64,000 nt of DNA from Chiridota heheva (lineage: Eukaryota; Echinodermata; Holothuroidea; Apodida; Chiridotidae). The DNA lies in assembly GCA_020152595.1 (NCBI GenBank), contig JAIGNY010001262.1:688501-752500 (forward strand), in the 5' to 3' direction. The notes under the pieces are model-generated. The model ran no database searches, was not told the origin of the DNA, and worked only from the letters and a program-made list of their open reading frames with translations. A program made the translations under genes and the position numbers. Positions 1-13,676 of this stretch are shown one piece after another; position 1 is the stretch's first letter, and every line of letters starts with the position of its first letter.

Positions 1-1755
1 GAACAGGCAGTCCATGCTTTTCCAATTCGGACATCTATGTCTTTCTTGGTGGAGTCTACCCACTAACCAAGATACTGAAAGTTGGTGACTTGCTTTAAAG
101 TGGTACCGTTAATGTCCTTGAGGCTAGCTTGTGGATGGTTGTACATCATGTACTCAGTCTTTTGACTATTTATTGTCAGACCAACCTCTTTGGCAGCCTG
201 TTCAACTCTGTGTAATAGATGTTCAGCATCAGCAATGTTGTCTGACAGCAGCGCGATGTCATCTGCAAAATCAGTGTCAGTTAATGTTGTAGATGGGTGG
301 CGTCTGCTCTGCCATTGCTTCAAGGTAAAACCCAGGTGTGCATGGTTCTCCATAGCTTTCCTCAAAGCATAGTCGAGTGTTATGATAAACAGGAAGGGAG
401 CAAGAGTGTCTCCTGTAGAACTCCGGCCAGAATTTGGAAAAAGTCTGTATCACCATCAGGACTTCTGACCCTTGCTGTTGTGTTTTTATACATAATACCA
501 ATGGCATTGACAATGAAAGGCGGTATACCATAAGCAAGGAGGATTTGCAGCATTTTTTCACGATGAATACTATCAAAAGCCTTGCGAAAATCAACAAAAG
601 TGAGCACCGCAGGTAGGTGTTTTGCCTTAATGCCTTCAATGAGTCTGCGAAGTGTCAAAATTTGCGATATTGTGCCCCTTTTTGGTCTAAAACCATTCTG
701 ATTGTTACTGAAGAAACGGTTCAATGTGTGCTCGGATACGATGTAACAATAGTTTGTTAAAGATCTTTGCTGAGATGCATGTAAGGCTGATACCCTGTAA
801 TTACTGGTTAAACCAAGGTCACCTTTCTTTGGTATAGGTATAATTTCACTCTTCGTCCATGCAGTTGGTATGTTACCTTGTAGAGCCATGTTGCAAATGC
901 CCAGAAGTTGCTGGTTTAATATTCCACTTTTCCAAACCTCTGTTGGTACATTATCATAACCAGTTGCTTTGTTAAGGGACATAGTTTGGATGACTGTAAT
1001 TAGCTCTGTCATAGTGAATGGTTCAGTGTCAATAGGAAGCTCACCTTCAACTACAGGTAAGATTGCAGCATCATTTGTGTTTGGTGGTTGCCCCAGCAGT
1101 TGTTGAAAATGCTGTTGCCACTTTTCAAGTCTTTCTTTAGGTGTATCTGCTCTGATTTTTCCTTTGGTTGAGCTTTTTCTGCCACTAACTTCATTAATAA
1201 TTGACCAAGCTATCCTGGACTTACGCTGGTGAGCAGCATCTGTGATCTCTTTTGTCTTCTTACGAATATATTTTTCCTGGTTTCTTGTGTATGCCGATTT
1301 TAATTCCTGTTTCAGGTGATCATACTCTGTAAAGTCTATATTTTCCTCACTACTCTGGCATAAAGCGTGATATGCCATCTTCAGCGCCAGTCGTTTTTCA
1401 GTGATACCATCATCTTCCCATGGTACTCTTTTGGAGCGCTTTAACTTCTTAGGGATGTGTTTTTTGGTTGCTATTTCGTGAGCGGTGATGAGGTTGGAGT
1501 AGGTAGCTTCAACTAATTCATCCACCTGTAAAGCTTGCAGTGCTTCAAAGCGGTTATGAACTTCAACTTTGTAGCTCTGACGCACTGATGTGTTATCAAG
1601 CAGCTGAGACCAGTCATACTGTGGAGGGCGTTTACTTACTGTGTTGACCCGTAGGCTTAATTTCAGCTTTGCGGTTACAATTCTGTGATCTGAACCAACT
1701 GAAACAAAGGAGCTGTATGGTTCACAATTTTTAGCACTGTTACGCCACTTTGCGA
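1..1755 (-). pseudogene. LINE reverse transcriptase region, broken (RTE/CR1-like), running off the left edge
   Basis: This is the linker and reverse transcriptase part of a non-LTR retrotransposon that would copy its RNA into DNA at a nicked target. Reading from about 1752 leftwards, the frame runs through an RVT-type core with a VDFRKAFDS motif, then breaks near 411 after a GVLQ motif that should continue GD. It resumes one frame over, as if one base were lost. The catalytic FADD box lies at 258-269, followed by the usual LSDN and Q-K-T-E-Y context. At the upstream end the frame joins the endonuclease reading only if a one-base shift near 1750 is undone. Two frameshifts in 1.7 kb and truncation by the window edge make it a dead copy as seen here. 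It sits in an intron, or just downstream, of the minus-strand TPR gene and in the same orientation. The family is judged from motif style only. Confidence 0.85.
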
Positions 1756-2480
1756 TTTATAAGTATGTAGTCTAACTGCGCATGTTGTCCATTGGGATAC
1801 GTGAATGACCAGAGCTTCCCTGACCTCTTTTTGAATATGTTGCTAAGTGAAATAAGATCGCAGCTTGTCAGCAAATCCAGCAATAGTTGGCCATTTCTAT
1901 TTGTTTCGTTGTGGTAAGATATGCCATTGTAGTCATCTCTCCCAATTTTGGCATTCATGTCCCCTCCGATTAAAAGAACATTGTGCTTTGGAACCAATTT
2001 GATTACTTCTGCTAGTTCCTCATAGAAATTGGTTGCCTCATCAAGATTTGATTGGTTGGTTGGACTGTAGCAGGATATCACAGTTGCAGCAGGGTTACCA
2101 TTAAAGGTTGCTACCAATAATCTCTTTGAGATTATCTCTACCTTGTTGAGCGCCTGTACTGCCTGTTTCTGGAGAAGTAAGCCAACACCTCCTATAGTTG
2201 CATTTTGCCGATTTTTCCAAGCTGAACTGGTTACCAGCATCCACCCTTTGCTCAGCTCAGTATATTTAATCTCCTCTTCATGAAAGAGTCTATGCTCTTG
2301 TAAACAAATAATACCAATGTTGTGATACTCAGAATTAGCTAACAGTTCGCTTATTCTCTCAGGATAGTTCAGTGTCCTTGCATTAAATGTTGAAAAGAGA
2401 AACATGTTCCGACAGTCAACAATTCCATCTTTAGTTTTATTTTGACCAGTAGCACAATTTATCGTTCCCAGCCTGATCAT
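1740..2480 (-). pseudogene. LINE apurinic-like endonuclease domain
   Basis: This encodes the exonuclease-endonuclease-phosphatase domain that nicks target DNA for LINE integration. The 246-codon open frame contains, in order, an N-terminal NARTL box, a CLQEHR box (catalytic Glu), a GVGLL box, SCYSPT, GGDMNAKIGRDDY (catalytic Asp and Asn) and a C-terminal LDYILI box. These are the standard landmarks of the family often annotated as craniofacial development protein 2-like. The frame ends at 1740 in a stop created by a one-base shift; the neighbouring frame carries on into the SDHR motif and the reverse transcriptase. The start is uncertain because the first Met lies well upstream of the conserved core. 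It belongs to the same element as the reverse transcriptase to its left. Confidence 0.85.
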
Positions 2481-2880
2481 TCACTGGGGAACGCGGTCCT
2501 TTTCAACTGCGCGACGACCGAGGCAGCATGAATTTTCATTAGCAGTAGATTTCATTGTAAACATTCCATTCAAAGCGAAAAGTAAACTCCACTGGTCGCC
2601 ACTCCTATGTGAAGCTCGCAGTATCCACATGCCACATGGATGATATCCCCCGAAGCGGAAGGCATTGGTAACCAGGTACAGGTCCTTTAGTGCTCGCTTG
2701 CCAGTGCTCTGACTACCTGCTGCCGTAGGCAGATCTATTTAACCCATAGATGGGACCCTGTACAGGTACTACCACTCCGGGTCAGAGTGGACCTGGGAGT
2801 GATGATGACTAAGGGGTGACTCCACACTCCCCAAAACTCCAGAACTCCCGAACTAAAGCCTCACCACCGGATGCAGTTTA
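2481..2880 (-). other. Probable 5' untranslated region of the left-edge LINE
   Basis: This stretch is GC-richer than its surroundings, directly precedes the endonuclease frame and contains no long open frame. The drop back to AT-rich intronic sequence near 2880 is the likely 5' end of the element. This is inference from position and composition; no target-site duplication could be identified because the other end lies outside the window. Confidence 0.4.
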
Positions 2881-3239
2881 ATGTCATACCCAGGATATTT
2901 TTATTACATGTATAATAAATGTTATAATAAGCAATAAGGCACATGTATATTGAAAAGTGACTTAGTAGTAGTGTACAGTGTGATGTCATAATTTTGAATC
3001 CAAGACGATGTTTATTTATTTCTTTGAAATTTAATTGCCTTTTTTATCAGAATTTTTGTTAGTTTAATTATTGAGAGGGGATACAACAAGTACTACTTAA
3101 CAAGAATATGCTTTGCCCACCTGCTTAGGTATCTAACAACACTAAATGGAAGAAAAGTACCATTATTAATTGATAGAGACATACATAAACAATTATCTTG
3201 GATCTGCAATTATGAGATAACACTTTACATTGCAATGTC

Positions 3240-4400
3240 ATTTTTGGTTCCGCTGCGATAGCAGTAGGACCATGGCGGGGGTGTGTGTGTATGGGTGTGT
3301 GTTTGTTTGTGACACCCAGCTCGTAAACACGATATCTCAAGAACGATACACCAGATTCATGGCATATGTGATACACAGATAGCCCATGGTCAGTAGATGT
3401 GCCATATTGTTTTTGATGGTGATGTCATGCATATTAATGAGTAGGTAGGGCTTGATGTAAAAATGTTGAAATGTTTATATTTTAACAAGCGCATGTCTGT
3501 TTTATTTCATATTTGGCATAAATATGATGTTAGCTGGTGTATACATGTTCATGATGTAAAAATGTTGAATGTCTTTAATATGTATAGTGCACAGGGCTTA
3601 CTATAATTTTGCTGAAAAGACCTTGTAAACATGATATCTAACAAATGGTACACTGGATTCATGCCATATTTGGTACACTGAAAGCCCATGGTCTGTAGAT
3701 GTGCCCTATTGTTTTTGGTAGTGATATCATGCATTTTAATGAGTAGACGGGGCCTTATGTAAAAATCTTGAAGTGTTCATATTTTAACAAGCGCATGTCT
3801 TGTTTTGTGGGCATATTTAGGATTCTTATAATGTTAGTTGGTGTGTACATGTTTATTATGTAAAACATTGAATTTCATTAACATGCGTAGTGGGCGGGGC
3901 TTAATATGATTTTGCCTAAAAGAGCTTATTGTTTCTTGGTGGTGATATCAAGCATGTTAATAAGTGGGGAGGGCTTACAGTGAAAATTTTGAAAAAGTGA
4001 TAAATGAGCAACTGTATATCCATTTTGCATCATACTGGCATGATAATTTTGTTGGTTATCAGCAGAAGTCATTAGTATACAAGGTGGGCATGGCTTAATG
4101 TGAAAGTGCTAAATGATGTAAACACCATACTGTATTTCATGAACAATATATCAGATTTATGCTATATCAGGTACACAGATGGGTCACGGTCTGTACATAT
4201 TTGTTCTAATGTTGTGGTAGTGATTTCATAAATATTAATGAGTGGGCAGGGCTTACTGACAAATTCTTGCAACAATAAATAAGCAACCAGTGTTTTTACA
4301 TCATACTTGCTATGATGTTGTTAATTATTGTGCAAATGCTAATGTTGTCAACATTTTTATTGATGGTGGGTGTGGCTTATGAATAAATATCATGGAACAA
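3240..4400. repeat. Degenerate direct repeats of an AT-rich intronic family
   Basis: Blocks recur at about 3396-3500 and 3696-3800. They share a motif meaning roughly 'GATGTGCC..TATTGTTTTT', then a TTAATGAGT/GGGCTT box, then TTTTAACAAGCGCATGTCT. Weaker versions of the TTAATGAGT..GGGCTTA box occur near 3958 and 4226. The period is about 300 bp for the clear pair. The left part, about 3245-3330, holds a GTGT-rich run next to a GACACCCAGCTCG motif. A related block occurs inverted near 23.8 kb, so this is a dispersed family and not only a local duplication. Confidence 0.65.
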
Positions 4401-4607
4401 ATATTTCATGATATGCAATAACATGACAATTAAAACAAATTTTGCAAATGTAAAAAAAGCATCGGAACCACAAAACCTTTTGGTTCTGGTTAACACACTG
4501 GTGAAATCTTTGAATGAAATAACTCCTAAACAGAATAAGAGTTTTTTTCAAGACAAGCTCAACATTGCCTGCACATGAACCATTCAGGCCTTCAGCTTGA
4601 GTCTTAC

Positions 4608-4749
4608 CTTCATTTTCAAATGTTCTAGGGTGCAGGGAGTGTGCTAACTGCAAACTTCTCATGTAATTTTCTTTAGCTCTAGGCTTTAATTTCAGAATGT
4701 CTTCATAAACAGATCCCAGTCGGCTGAGTGCTATTGCCTCCATTTCAAC
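4608..4749 (-). CDS. TPR-like protein gene, exon 5 (last exon inside the window)
   Basis: This is a coding exon of the minus-strand TPR-like gene. It starts after a good acceptor (TTTATACAG) and ends at a strong donor (GAAG/GTAAGA). It is 142 nt, enters in phase 0 and leaves in phase 1. It encodes an amphipathic helical stretch with ALSRLGSVYED, KAKENY-like and LAHSLHPRTF motifs, matching the paired-helix spacing of tetratricopeptide repeats. Its entry phase agrees with the exit phase of the exon at 15.5 kb, about 10.8 kb upstream on the minus strand. The gene must continue to the left of the window, because phase 1 leaves an incomplete codon and no later exon is visible. The precise protein family is not recognised. 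Confidence 0.8.
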
Positions 4750-5042
4750 CTGTATAAACAATGAACATGTGACTTTTATGCTTTAATCAAATCACTGACT
4801 GATTTGACGAAAATGGCGATTTTCAAATAATGAATAAGATAAAGACGTTCTTTAGGTTAGCAAATTCTTGTAGAAAAATCAATGAATATATAAACAAGAA
4901 TATTTGTTGAAGTTCTCCTAACTTAAAAAATGGTCACACTGTCACTAGGAATGACAATTACAATAAACTTAAAGATGTGTCCAAAACCAAAAAGTTAAAC
5001 AAGACAATGATACAAATCACTTTGCTGCTATTAACAACCCTT

Positions 5043-5400
5043 CCACCCTCTGTCTCACTCCAGTGCGCCCTCTGTACCACATGCCATTATTCTCTGTGCC
5101 ACATGCAATCATGTTCTACATCCCACCCCACATGCCATCACACCTGACATCCCATCACATGCCAACCCACCCTGCCCCACATACCATGCTACCTTGTCCC
5201 ACATGCCATCACTCCGTTCCACATGCCATCACACCTGAAATCTAGATGACACCACATGCCTCCGCATTGTCCCACATACTACCCTACTTGTCCTGTCTGA
5301 TATGCCACCCTGTCCCACATGACATCCCACCCTGTCCCACATGACATCCCACCCTGTCCCACATGCCATTTCACCCTGCTCCCATACCACCTTCATCCCA
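5043..5400. repeat. Degenerate C-rich minisatellite (CCCACATGCCATC-like)
   Basis: A loosely periodic array of CCACATGCCATC, CCCACCCTGT and CATGACATCCCAC motifs fills this stretch. The cleanest part (5310-5370) repeats a unit of about 22 bp. It lies in the large intron between the exons at 15.5 and 4.7 kb. Open frames across it are repeat artefacts. Confidence 0.75.
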
Positions 5401-7130
5401 TTCCATCTTCTACCAAAGCTTTATGAAATCTTACATTCAACATTCATTTCTTTAACTCCCATCCTCTAACCTCTATGACCCTAACATGCCCAATACACCT
5501 GAATTCAAACCATTTTCAATTCACCTACTATCTCTACCCACCCTCCACTCACTTTTTGCCACCCCTCAGCTATCAGCTACCAACTTTACTCTTAATCAAC
5601 TCATCATTCCTGCTGAAAATGACCCCCCCTCCTCTTAAAAACATACTCAGTTTGGTATTTTCTCTTACAAATCAGATAGGGTTATCTATTTACCATTCAT
5701 TTCTATTCAAGACATAAATTACTATTCATGATTTTGTTTGATAGCTTTACTGAAGCAAGGCTTCATTTTTTGATTTTTAGCTCAACATCCCATTAAGGGA
5801 TTTTAAGCTTATGCGAAGCTTTGCCCAAAATCCCGATTTTTGTTTGGATTTTGCACAATGCAATCCAAATGAATTTGGAAGTGGGAAATACCACCAAATA
5901 TCTCCGATTGAAATCAAACTTAAGTTTTCATTGGCTGGGGCATTAAAATACCGCATCTGGCACATATGATAATCCAGCTTGATATCCTGTTTGGGATTTG
6001 TCCCACACTATAGCTAAATTGGGGTATAGCTTTCATAATTGAAAGCTCATTTGGGCTATAACTTGCATTTAAATACTAAAGCTTTAAAACTAAAATAGCC
6101 GTAAATGGGCTATATATCCATATAGTGCAATTGAATAACTCAAGCCTACTCGGGCCATATATTTTAAAATTACCAGGGAGCTTAAAGTAGCAGCTCCCTG
6201 CAGTAACATCATCTGGGTCTCACAAGAACATCTTTTGTTTGGGTACTGTGTCTAATAACTGATGCATAAAATCACTTATCTGTGCTGAGTTTCTTCAGGG
6301 GTCAAGTAAGTCCTTACTTATATCTTATATGAAAAAGAACTTGAAAAGAAATTTATCAAATCTTTTTACTTATATTTCATATAATGATTAACACTTGGAA
6401 GTGTATATGTGTGATGCTATTATCGATTAAATGTGATTCATTAATTGCGATCATTAATTATTGGCTCAAAAAATGGCTTATATATTAGCAATATAAGGAA
6501 AATATGCCATAGTTACAAGCATGTCTTGTTGCAAGGGTGTAAAATTCATCTTGATTTTATATATAAGGTATTTTGCTGTTAGTATGTCTGTTTATGATTT
6601 CAATTTCCCTCAAAAGGAGACATTGCTATTAAAATTTACATCATATTGCTGTCGAGGCTTAAGTTTTTGTAGACTTACTTGAAGAACAGTTTTCACATTA
6701 TTTTAACAATATTCAAAGCTCCACTACGGGTGATACTAAAACGAATGCCAACCAAATAAGTTTGTGACTTACTATTTTTGTTCGTTGGTTTACAATTTAA
6801 TCGTTTATCATCATTGTACATAGGCATATGGGACTATTTAATACTTGCTTGAATGAAATTTTTGAAAAGCAAAAAAAAAAAAAAAATAGGTCACTGCCTC
6901 TTTTTTTGGAATTTATGATATTTCATTGGTTGCTATACCTGGAAGACTCCCATGTGCATTGTGGCTTAAGTCAAGGAACATCTACATAAATTTCCTTCAT
7001 TTTTGGGACATTTTCTTCATTTTCGGGAGGTTTCCTTCTTTGTCGGGACATTTTCTTCATTTTAAAAGTTTTCTTCAATTTTCAAGGGAATTTCCTTTAA
7101 TTCTTGGGTAATGTTCCCATATTTTTACAC
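5401..7130. other. AT-rich intron, no gene seen
   Basis: I see no coding exon with splice sites on either strand. A small stem-loop with GGGAGCT/AGCTCCC arms lies near 6176-6197. A poly-A run lies near 6872. The 6960-7110 part repeats a TTTTCTTCATTTT-type motif that also occurs, diverged, near 19.4 and 29.0 kb, suggesting an old dispersed repeat. Confidence 0.5.
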
Positions 7131-7139
7131 ACATTTCCA

Positions 7140-7312
7140 ATACGTTCAGAAAATCCTCCCCCCCCCCCTCCCTTTCCTCTCCTCTTAACAAATAGATTTA
7201 AAGTGTTTCTTGGGACAAACATGAAATTTGCAAGGTATTCTTTTTATGTTTTCCAAAATTTCCAAAAAAGTGGAGGGGGGGGGGGGTTAGGGGGGAGGGG
7301 AACTATGGCCCA
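7140..7312. repeat. Poly-C and poly-G tracts facing each other
   Basis: A run of C with a few Ts (about 7157-7172) and, 110 bp further on, a run of about 14 Gs within a G-rich purine tract (about 7273-7301) lie in inverted relation and could pair as a long stem. A further purine/poly-G run lies at about 8065-8091. Such runs are also prone to assembly length errors. Confidence 0.6.
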
Positions 7313-10300
7313 TGAAAGGTACATAATTTGACTAACATGTGACCATAATCTTGCCCGTTTCTCCTAAAATTGTAGGGGGAATGTGCCTCCCTCTCCCACC
7401 TACTATGCCATGGATTAAAAGTCAAAAATCTTATTAAAAGAATGCAGCATTGAACACCTTTCAATCATGCAATATCATCAAAAACAGGGTGTCAATCACA
7501 AATCAATATTACTATAGAAGTACAGTACAGCATAAGTGCCATAACAATTTTTTTTTTACAGTACAGCGGTGAATATTGGCATTCCTTTTTTCAATGGGCA
7601 TTCGTTTTTAGTGTGCGAGTCAAATGGCATTTATTTTAGTATTACCCTCCGATTACGCAGTGAGGCAACTAGAGTCCTGGTTGGGATTTTGGCACTTTGC
7701 AGCGATGTTGGAAGTACAGGGGAAATATAAAATTATTCTTGGTCATTTTCTTGAAGCATAAAAACAAATAGAAATCCACGAAGAAATCCACAGAAGTTGT
7801 TACATACAATAAATAATTATTTGACACAAATAAAGCATGTCATTTTACCAGGGGCATTATCACTCGAGGGCCTTGGTGGGAGGAGGCATGCCCTCAATAA
7901 TTTTCAAGTTTTCAAGTTGTAAGCAGCAATTTTCCAAAGAAGCCTTTTACCTATTAGCCCAATGGGTAGCCTAATTGTCAACATTGGTCCTGGCTCCCTA
8001 ATCTCAAACCTATAGGTGGGATTTGCCTAACAAAAGTAGGGGGGTGGGAAGTAAAATGTGTGTGTGGGGAGGGGGGAGGGGGGGGGGGGGATTACAAAAT
8101 CACTCTAAAATACCACACATCACCATACAAAAGTATCCATTTGGACAAAAAGCAAGGTGGGAAAATTTCCCCCTTGCTTCCCTCAAATCCCGCCTATGTT
8201 CTATAAGTAGCAGCCATGGGGCGAGGAGGCAAGATTCCTCCACTTTTTCAAAAACTGACAAAAGTGCCCCTTATTTAAAAATGAAATGTTGCCCCTCAAT
8301 TACTGTCCAAGCAGCTAGGGATGCACCGCAGATACCGTCCGGCCCGACTTTTCGACTGAATAGTGAACAAAAATCCGGTTCTGGCCCAATTTCTTTGCAA
8401 ATCCAGCCAGATTATTCTAAAAACGTGGCCTGAATTATCTCTTAAGAAGGTGATGGTAGTAATAGTGTATATTAAAGTAACATTTTTCCAAAAATTAATG
8501 AAAACTGTTTAACATGAGAAGCATATTTTATTTAATTTTCTGAACGGTTTGAGCTACTGTTAAAATAAATCAACCAAAATAATTATAGTTATTTTGTAAT
8601 GAAATGAAGGCTCAAATTACAAAGCTTTTTTATAGTATAATAAACAACAAACAGTTAGTATAAAGTGATAACATTTCTGTCAGCTTTATAAGTTTAATCA
8701 AATTTGTTAAATTTAAAGATATACATTCCCTAATTTTATCATCCTTCATTGCCTCTTAACTTCACCCCTTTTAGGCTTTGTCTTGTCTTCAACATTTGTA
8801 TCTGTGTATAACCACCCCCTTTTATCATTAAACATCTGAACTTCATTCTGCATCATAAAAACATACATTGGGTATGATTAATCCACAGGACATATAAACA
8901 GAGATTCTTCAATGTATTTTAGGTTTGGGTAGATGTCCATTTTACTTTGATTAGTTTTGGCAGCTGAAATAACTTCATCTTATACTTCAGAATAATTTTA
9001 AAAGCACATTAAAAAAATATAAAAAAACTGGAGCTGACAATAAATACAGTTTCAAAGTTTAAAAACCTATCCACAGTTATCACATTTGAAGTAATTATTA
9101 CAATACTTAATTACTAGAATGGTATAGGCCTACACAATGCTTTTTGTATTCTAAGGAAAATATTTCATAACAAAATATTTTGACCAAATTATGAATAATT
9201 AATTAAATTGAAGAAAACTAAGGAAGAAAGAAATACTTTCTTTACAACCAATTAATTTGCTTTTTTCTCAATATATGAGCTTTTTAAAAAGGACTATGGA
9301 TATTTAGAGGCAACATGGGCTAAATTTATTTAAAATATTATCTAAACCATTAAAACAGCAAAATATTCCATTAAAATTAATTACAAATTGACCAATTTAC
9401 ATAATTTTTAATTTTTAGCTGTTATTGCACAATGTGTGACATTAATGGGGGAAGGATCCTTCTTTGACCTTTGTAAAAACTTAATAGTTTTTTATTCCGC
9501 TGTCAATTTTGTCTGAAATATAGAATTGGACTTCAGGCAAAATTTGATGGAACTTTGTCACACCCTGAATCATCATGTAAAAGACAATCTGAAATTCACA
9601 AGTAGCTGATTTTGAAGAACAGAATTGAAAGAATTATGTAAAGAATTTGAGATGTGTTCCTCTTAGTATATCACAAATTCCAGACAAATTAACAAATCAT
9701 GAAACTTTGTTTAGTCATAACTTGAAAACTAAAATGAGCATTTTATAAATTTTAAAAACTATTCTACTTAGAGTTCCATGCTCTTTTACATCTAAAATCT
9801 GCTGCATGTTCAGTCCTTTAAATATGGTTTTCAGTTTTAGCCCAAACTTTAAAGGAAGTGTACACAATTTTTCCAACAAACACAATCACATGTTTTAAGC
9901 AATTTAAAAATAATTATGTTGCAGTTATAACTTATTTTTATTAAAAATCATAGTTAAATACCACTCCAAGTCCTATTTAATCTACATGGTGTTTACACAT
10001 TCTAACAAATTAAGTTTAAACCTAAGGCTAAGATATTCTCCCATTCCATAGTTTTGTCAATGATTTTATGTTGTAATGGAAAAATCCAGTCTGGCCGGAT
10101 TTCATCTAAGATCCAGCCAAATCGGGTACATTTCTACAAAAGAAGCTACCTACCAACAAAAACAGGTTTATACCATGGCAGACATAAATATTGTAAATGC
10201 TATTCATGTCAGAAATGCATTTGTTGATTATGGGGTGGAGAGTTTCTTTTATATGAATTTCTTTTCAAACAAGCCACCTAAAATAATTGGAAAATTTCTT

Positions 10301-10620
10301 TCCGAGGGCAGAAATCGTTTGTGAACCGACAAACAATGCATGTGGATCAACAGAGGGAGGTTAAAGATGCTATATCCCCTCTTCATCAACTTTGTTGGTA
10401 AGAAACAGGCTGTTAGGTTAGCCAGGGCTTTACTCAAAGGGGGCACAAGCACTAAGTTCAAGAGGGGTACTTGAGCAGAGATCTTCATATTGGGCTTGCT
10501 GTTGTTAAATATTCTTTTTCTTCATCAAATGCAAGTGGGCAGTTGACAGCACCAGGACATTAAGTTTGGATTAAATTAAATCTACAGTTTGCAAACATGA
10601 ACAGTTGTAGCATTTTGCTT
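7313..10620. other. AT-rich intron, no gene seen
   Basis: Apart from the poly-G tract near 8.07 kb, I see no supported exon, RNA gene or clear repeat here. Short open frames at 8.0-8.4 and 10.1-10.5 kb lack splice context and recognisable motifs. The very low GC content from 8.5 to 10.0 kb is typical of old intronic sequence. Confidence 0.4.
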
Positions 10621-10623
10621 CAA

Positions 10624-13600
10624 GCCCTACCTACTCATCAAAAAGTAATAATAGGAAACATCAGCAGACCATAAATAATATCATTGTACACCCTACCTAC
10701 TCATCCTAAAGTAATAAAAGGGAACATCTGCAGACCATAGATAATATCATTGTACCCCCTACCAACTCATCCAAAAGTGATAGGGAACATCTGCAGACCA
10801 TATATGATATCATTGTACCTGCTACCTACTCATCCAAAAGTAATAATAGGGAACATCAGTAGACCATATATAATATCATTGTACCTGCTACCTACTCATC
10901 CAAAAGTAATAATAGGGAACATCAGCAGACCATAGATAATATCATTGTACACCCTACCTACTAATTCAAAAGTAATAGGGAACATCAGTAGACCATAGAT
11001 AATACCATTGTACCCCCTACCTATTCATTCAAAAGTAATAATAGGGAACATCTGCAGACCAAAGATAATACCATTGTACCCCTTACCTACTCATTCAAAA
11101 GTATTAATAGGGAACATCTGCAGACCATAGATAATATCATTGTACCTGCTACCTACTCATCCAAAAGTAATAATAGGGAACATCAGCAGACCATAGATAA
11201 TATCATTGTACACCCTACCTACTAATTCAAAAGTAATAGGGAACATCAGTAGACCATAGATAATATCATTGTACCCCCTACCTACTCATCCAAAAGTAAT
11301 AATAGGGAACATCTGCACACCAAAGATAATATCATTGTACCCCCTACCTACTCATCCAAAAGTAATAGGGAACATCAGTAGACCATAGATAATATTATTG
11401 TACCCCCTACCTACTCATTCAAAAGTAATGATAGGGAACATCTGCAGACCAAAGATAATATCATTGTACCCCTTACCTACTCATTCAAAAGTAATAATAG
11501 GGAACATCAACAGATCAAAGATAATATCATTGTACCCCTACCTACTCATCCAAAAGTAATGATAGGAAACATCAGTAGACCATAGATAATATCATTGTAC
11601 CCCCTACCAAGTCATCCAAAAGTAATAATAGGGAACATCTGCAGACCAAAGATAATACCATTGTACCCCTTACCTACTCATTCAAAAGTAATAATAGGGA
11701 ACATCAACAGATCAAAGATAATATCATTGTACCCCCTACCTACTCATCTAAAAGTAATAATAGGGAACACCTGCAGACCATAGATAATATCATTGTACCT
11801 GCTACCTACTCATCCAAAAGTAATAATAGGGAACATCAACAGACCAAAGATAATACCATTGTACCCCTACCTATTCATTCAAAAGTAATAACAAGGAGCA
11901 TCAACAGACCAAAGATAATACCATTGTACCCCTACCAACTCATCCAAAAGTAATAATAGGGAACATCAGTAGACCAAAGATAATATCATTGTACCCCTAC
12001 CTACTCATCCAAAAGTAATAACAAGGGAACATCAACAGATCAAAGATAATACCATTGTACCCCTACCAACTCATTCCAAAAGTAATAATAGGGAACATCA
12101 GTAGACCAAAGATAATATCATTGTACCCCCTACCTACTCATCCAAAAGTAATAATAGGGAACATCTGCAGACCAAAGATAATACCATTGTACCCCTTACC
12201 TACTCATTCAAAAGTAATAATAGGGAACATCAGTAGACCATAGATAATATCATTGTACCCCCTACCTACTCATCCAAAAGTAGTAATAGGGAACATCTGC
12301 AGACCAAAGATAATACCATTGTACCCCTTACCTACTCATTCAAAAGTAATAATAGGGAACATCAACAGATCAAAGATAATATCATTGTACCCCCTACCTA
12401 CTCATCCAAAAGTAATAATAGGAAACATCAGTAGACCATAGATAATATCATTGTACCCCCTACCAAGTCATCCAAAAGTAATAATAGGGAACATCTGCAG
12501 ACCAAAGATAATACCATTGTACCCCCTACCTACTCATTCAAAAGTAATAACAAGGAGCATCAACAGATCAAAGATAATATCATTGTACCCCCTACCAACT
12601 CATCCAAAAGTAATAATAGGGAACATCAGTAGACCAAAGATAATATCATTGTACCCCCTACCTACTCATCCAAAAGTAATAATAGGGAACATCTGCAGAC
12701 CAAAGATAATACCATTGTACCCCTTACCTACTCATTCAAAAGTAATAATAGGGAACATCAGTCAAAGATATCATAGATAATATCATTGTACCATAAATAA
12801 TATCATTGTTACCTACTCATCCAAAAGTAATAATAGGGAACATCTGCAGACCAAAGATAATACCATTGTACCCCTTACCTACTCATTCAAAAGTAATAAT
12901 AGGGAACATCAGTAGACCATAGATAATATCATTGTACCCCCTACCTACTCATCCAAAAGTAATAATAGGGAACATCTTGCAGACCAAAGATAATACCATT
13001 GTACCTGCTACCTACTCATCCAAAAGTAATAATAGGGAACATCAACAGATCAAAGATAATATCATTGTACCCCCTAACTACTCATCCAAAAGTAATAATA
13101 GGGAACATCAACAGATCAAAGATAATATCATTGTACTCATCCTACCAAGTCATCCAAAAGTAATAATGATAGGGAACACCTAGACCATAGATAATATCAT
13201 TGTACCTGCTACCTACTCATCCAGACCATAAATAATATCATTTGTACCTCATCCAAAAGTAATAATAGGGAACATCCTAACTCATCCAAAAGTAATAATA
13301 GGGAACATCAACAGATCAAAGATAATATCATTGTACCCCCTACCTACTCATCCAAAAGTAATAATAGGGAACATCAGCAGACCATAAATAATATCATTGT
13401 ACCCCCACCTACTCATTCAAAAGTAATGATAGGGAACATCAGCAGACCAAAGATAATACCATTGTACCCCCTACCTACTCATTCAAAAGTAATAGGGAAC
13501 ATCAGCAGACCATAGATAATACCATTGTACCCCTACCTACTCATTCAAAAGTAATAGGGAACATCAGCAGACCATAGATAATATCATTTTACTACCTACC

Positions 13601-13675
13601 TACTCATCCAAAAGTAATAGGGAACATCAGCAGACCAAAGATAATATCATTGTACCCCCTACCTAATCATCCAAA
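10624..13675. repeat. 66-bp satellite array, about 45 units
   Basis: Units of about 66 bp follow one another with small indels. Each holds an ATAATATCATTGTACC box, then CCTACCTACTCATCCAAAAG, TAATAATAGGGAACATC and a GCAGACCATAG end. Variants alternate ATCTGCAGACC, ATCAGTAGACC and ATCAACAGATC, which suggests several subfamilies mixed along the array. Because 66 is a multiple of three, one frame stays open for several units and produces spurious peptides of 60-109 residues. The array lies in the intron between the 15.5 and 4.7 kb exons of the TPR-like gene. Confidence 0.95.
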
Positions 13676-13676
13676 T

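Noticed and set aside
5043..5245. His/Pro-rich 60-codon frame
   Set aside because: It lies wholly in the CCACATGCCATC minisatellite.
10750..13183. Repeated 60-109 residue frames starting MYPLPTHPKV
   Set aside because: They are produced by the 66-bp satellite (22 codons per unit), with no evidence of expression or conservation beyond the DNA repeat.
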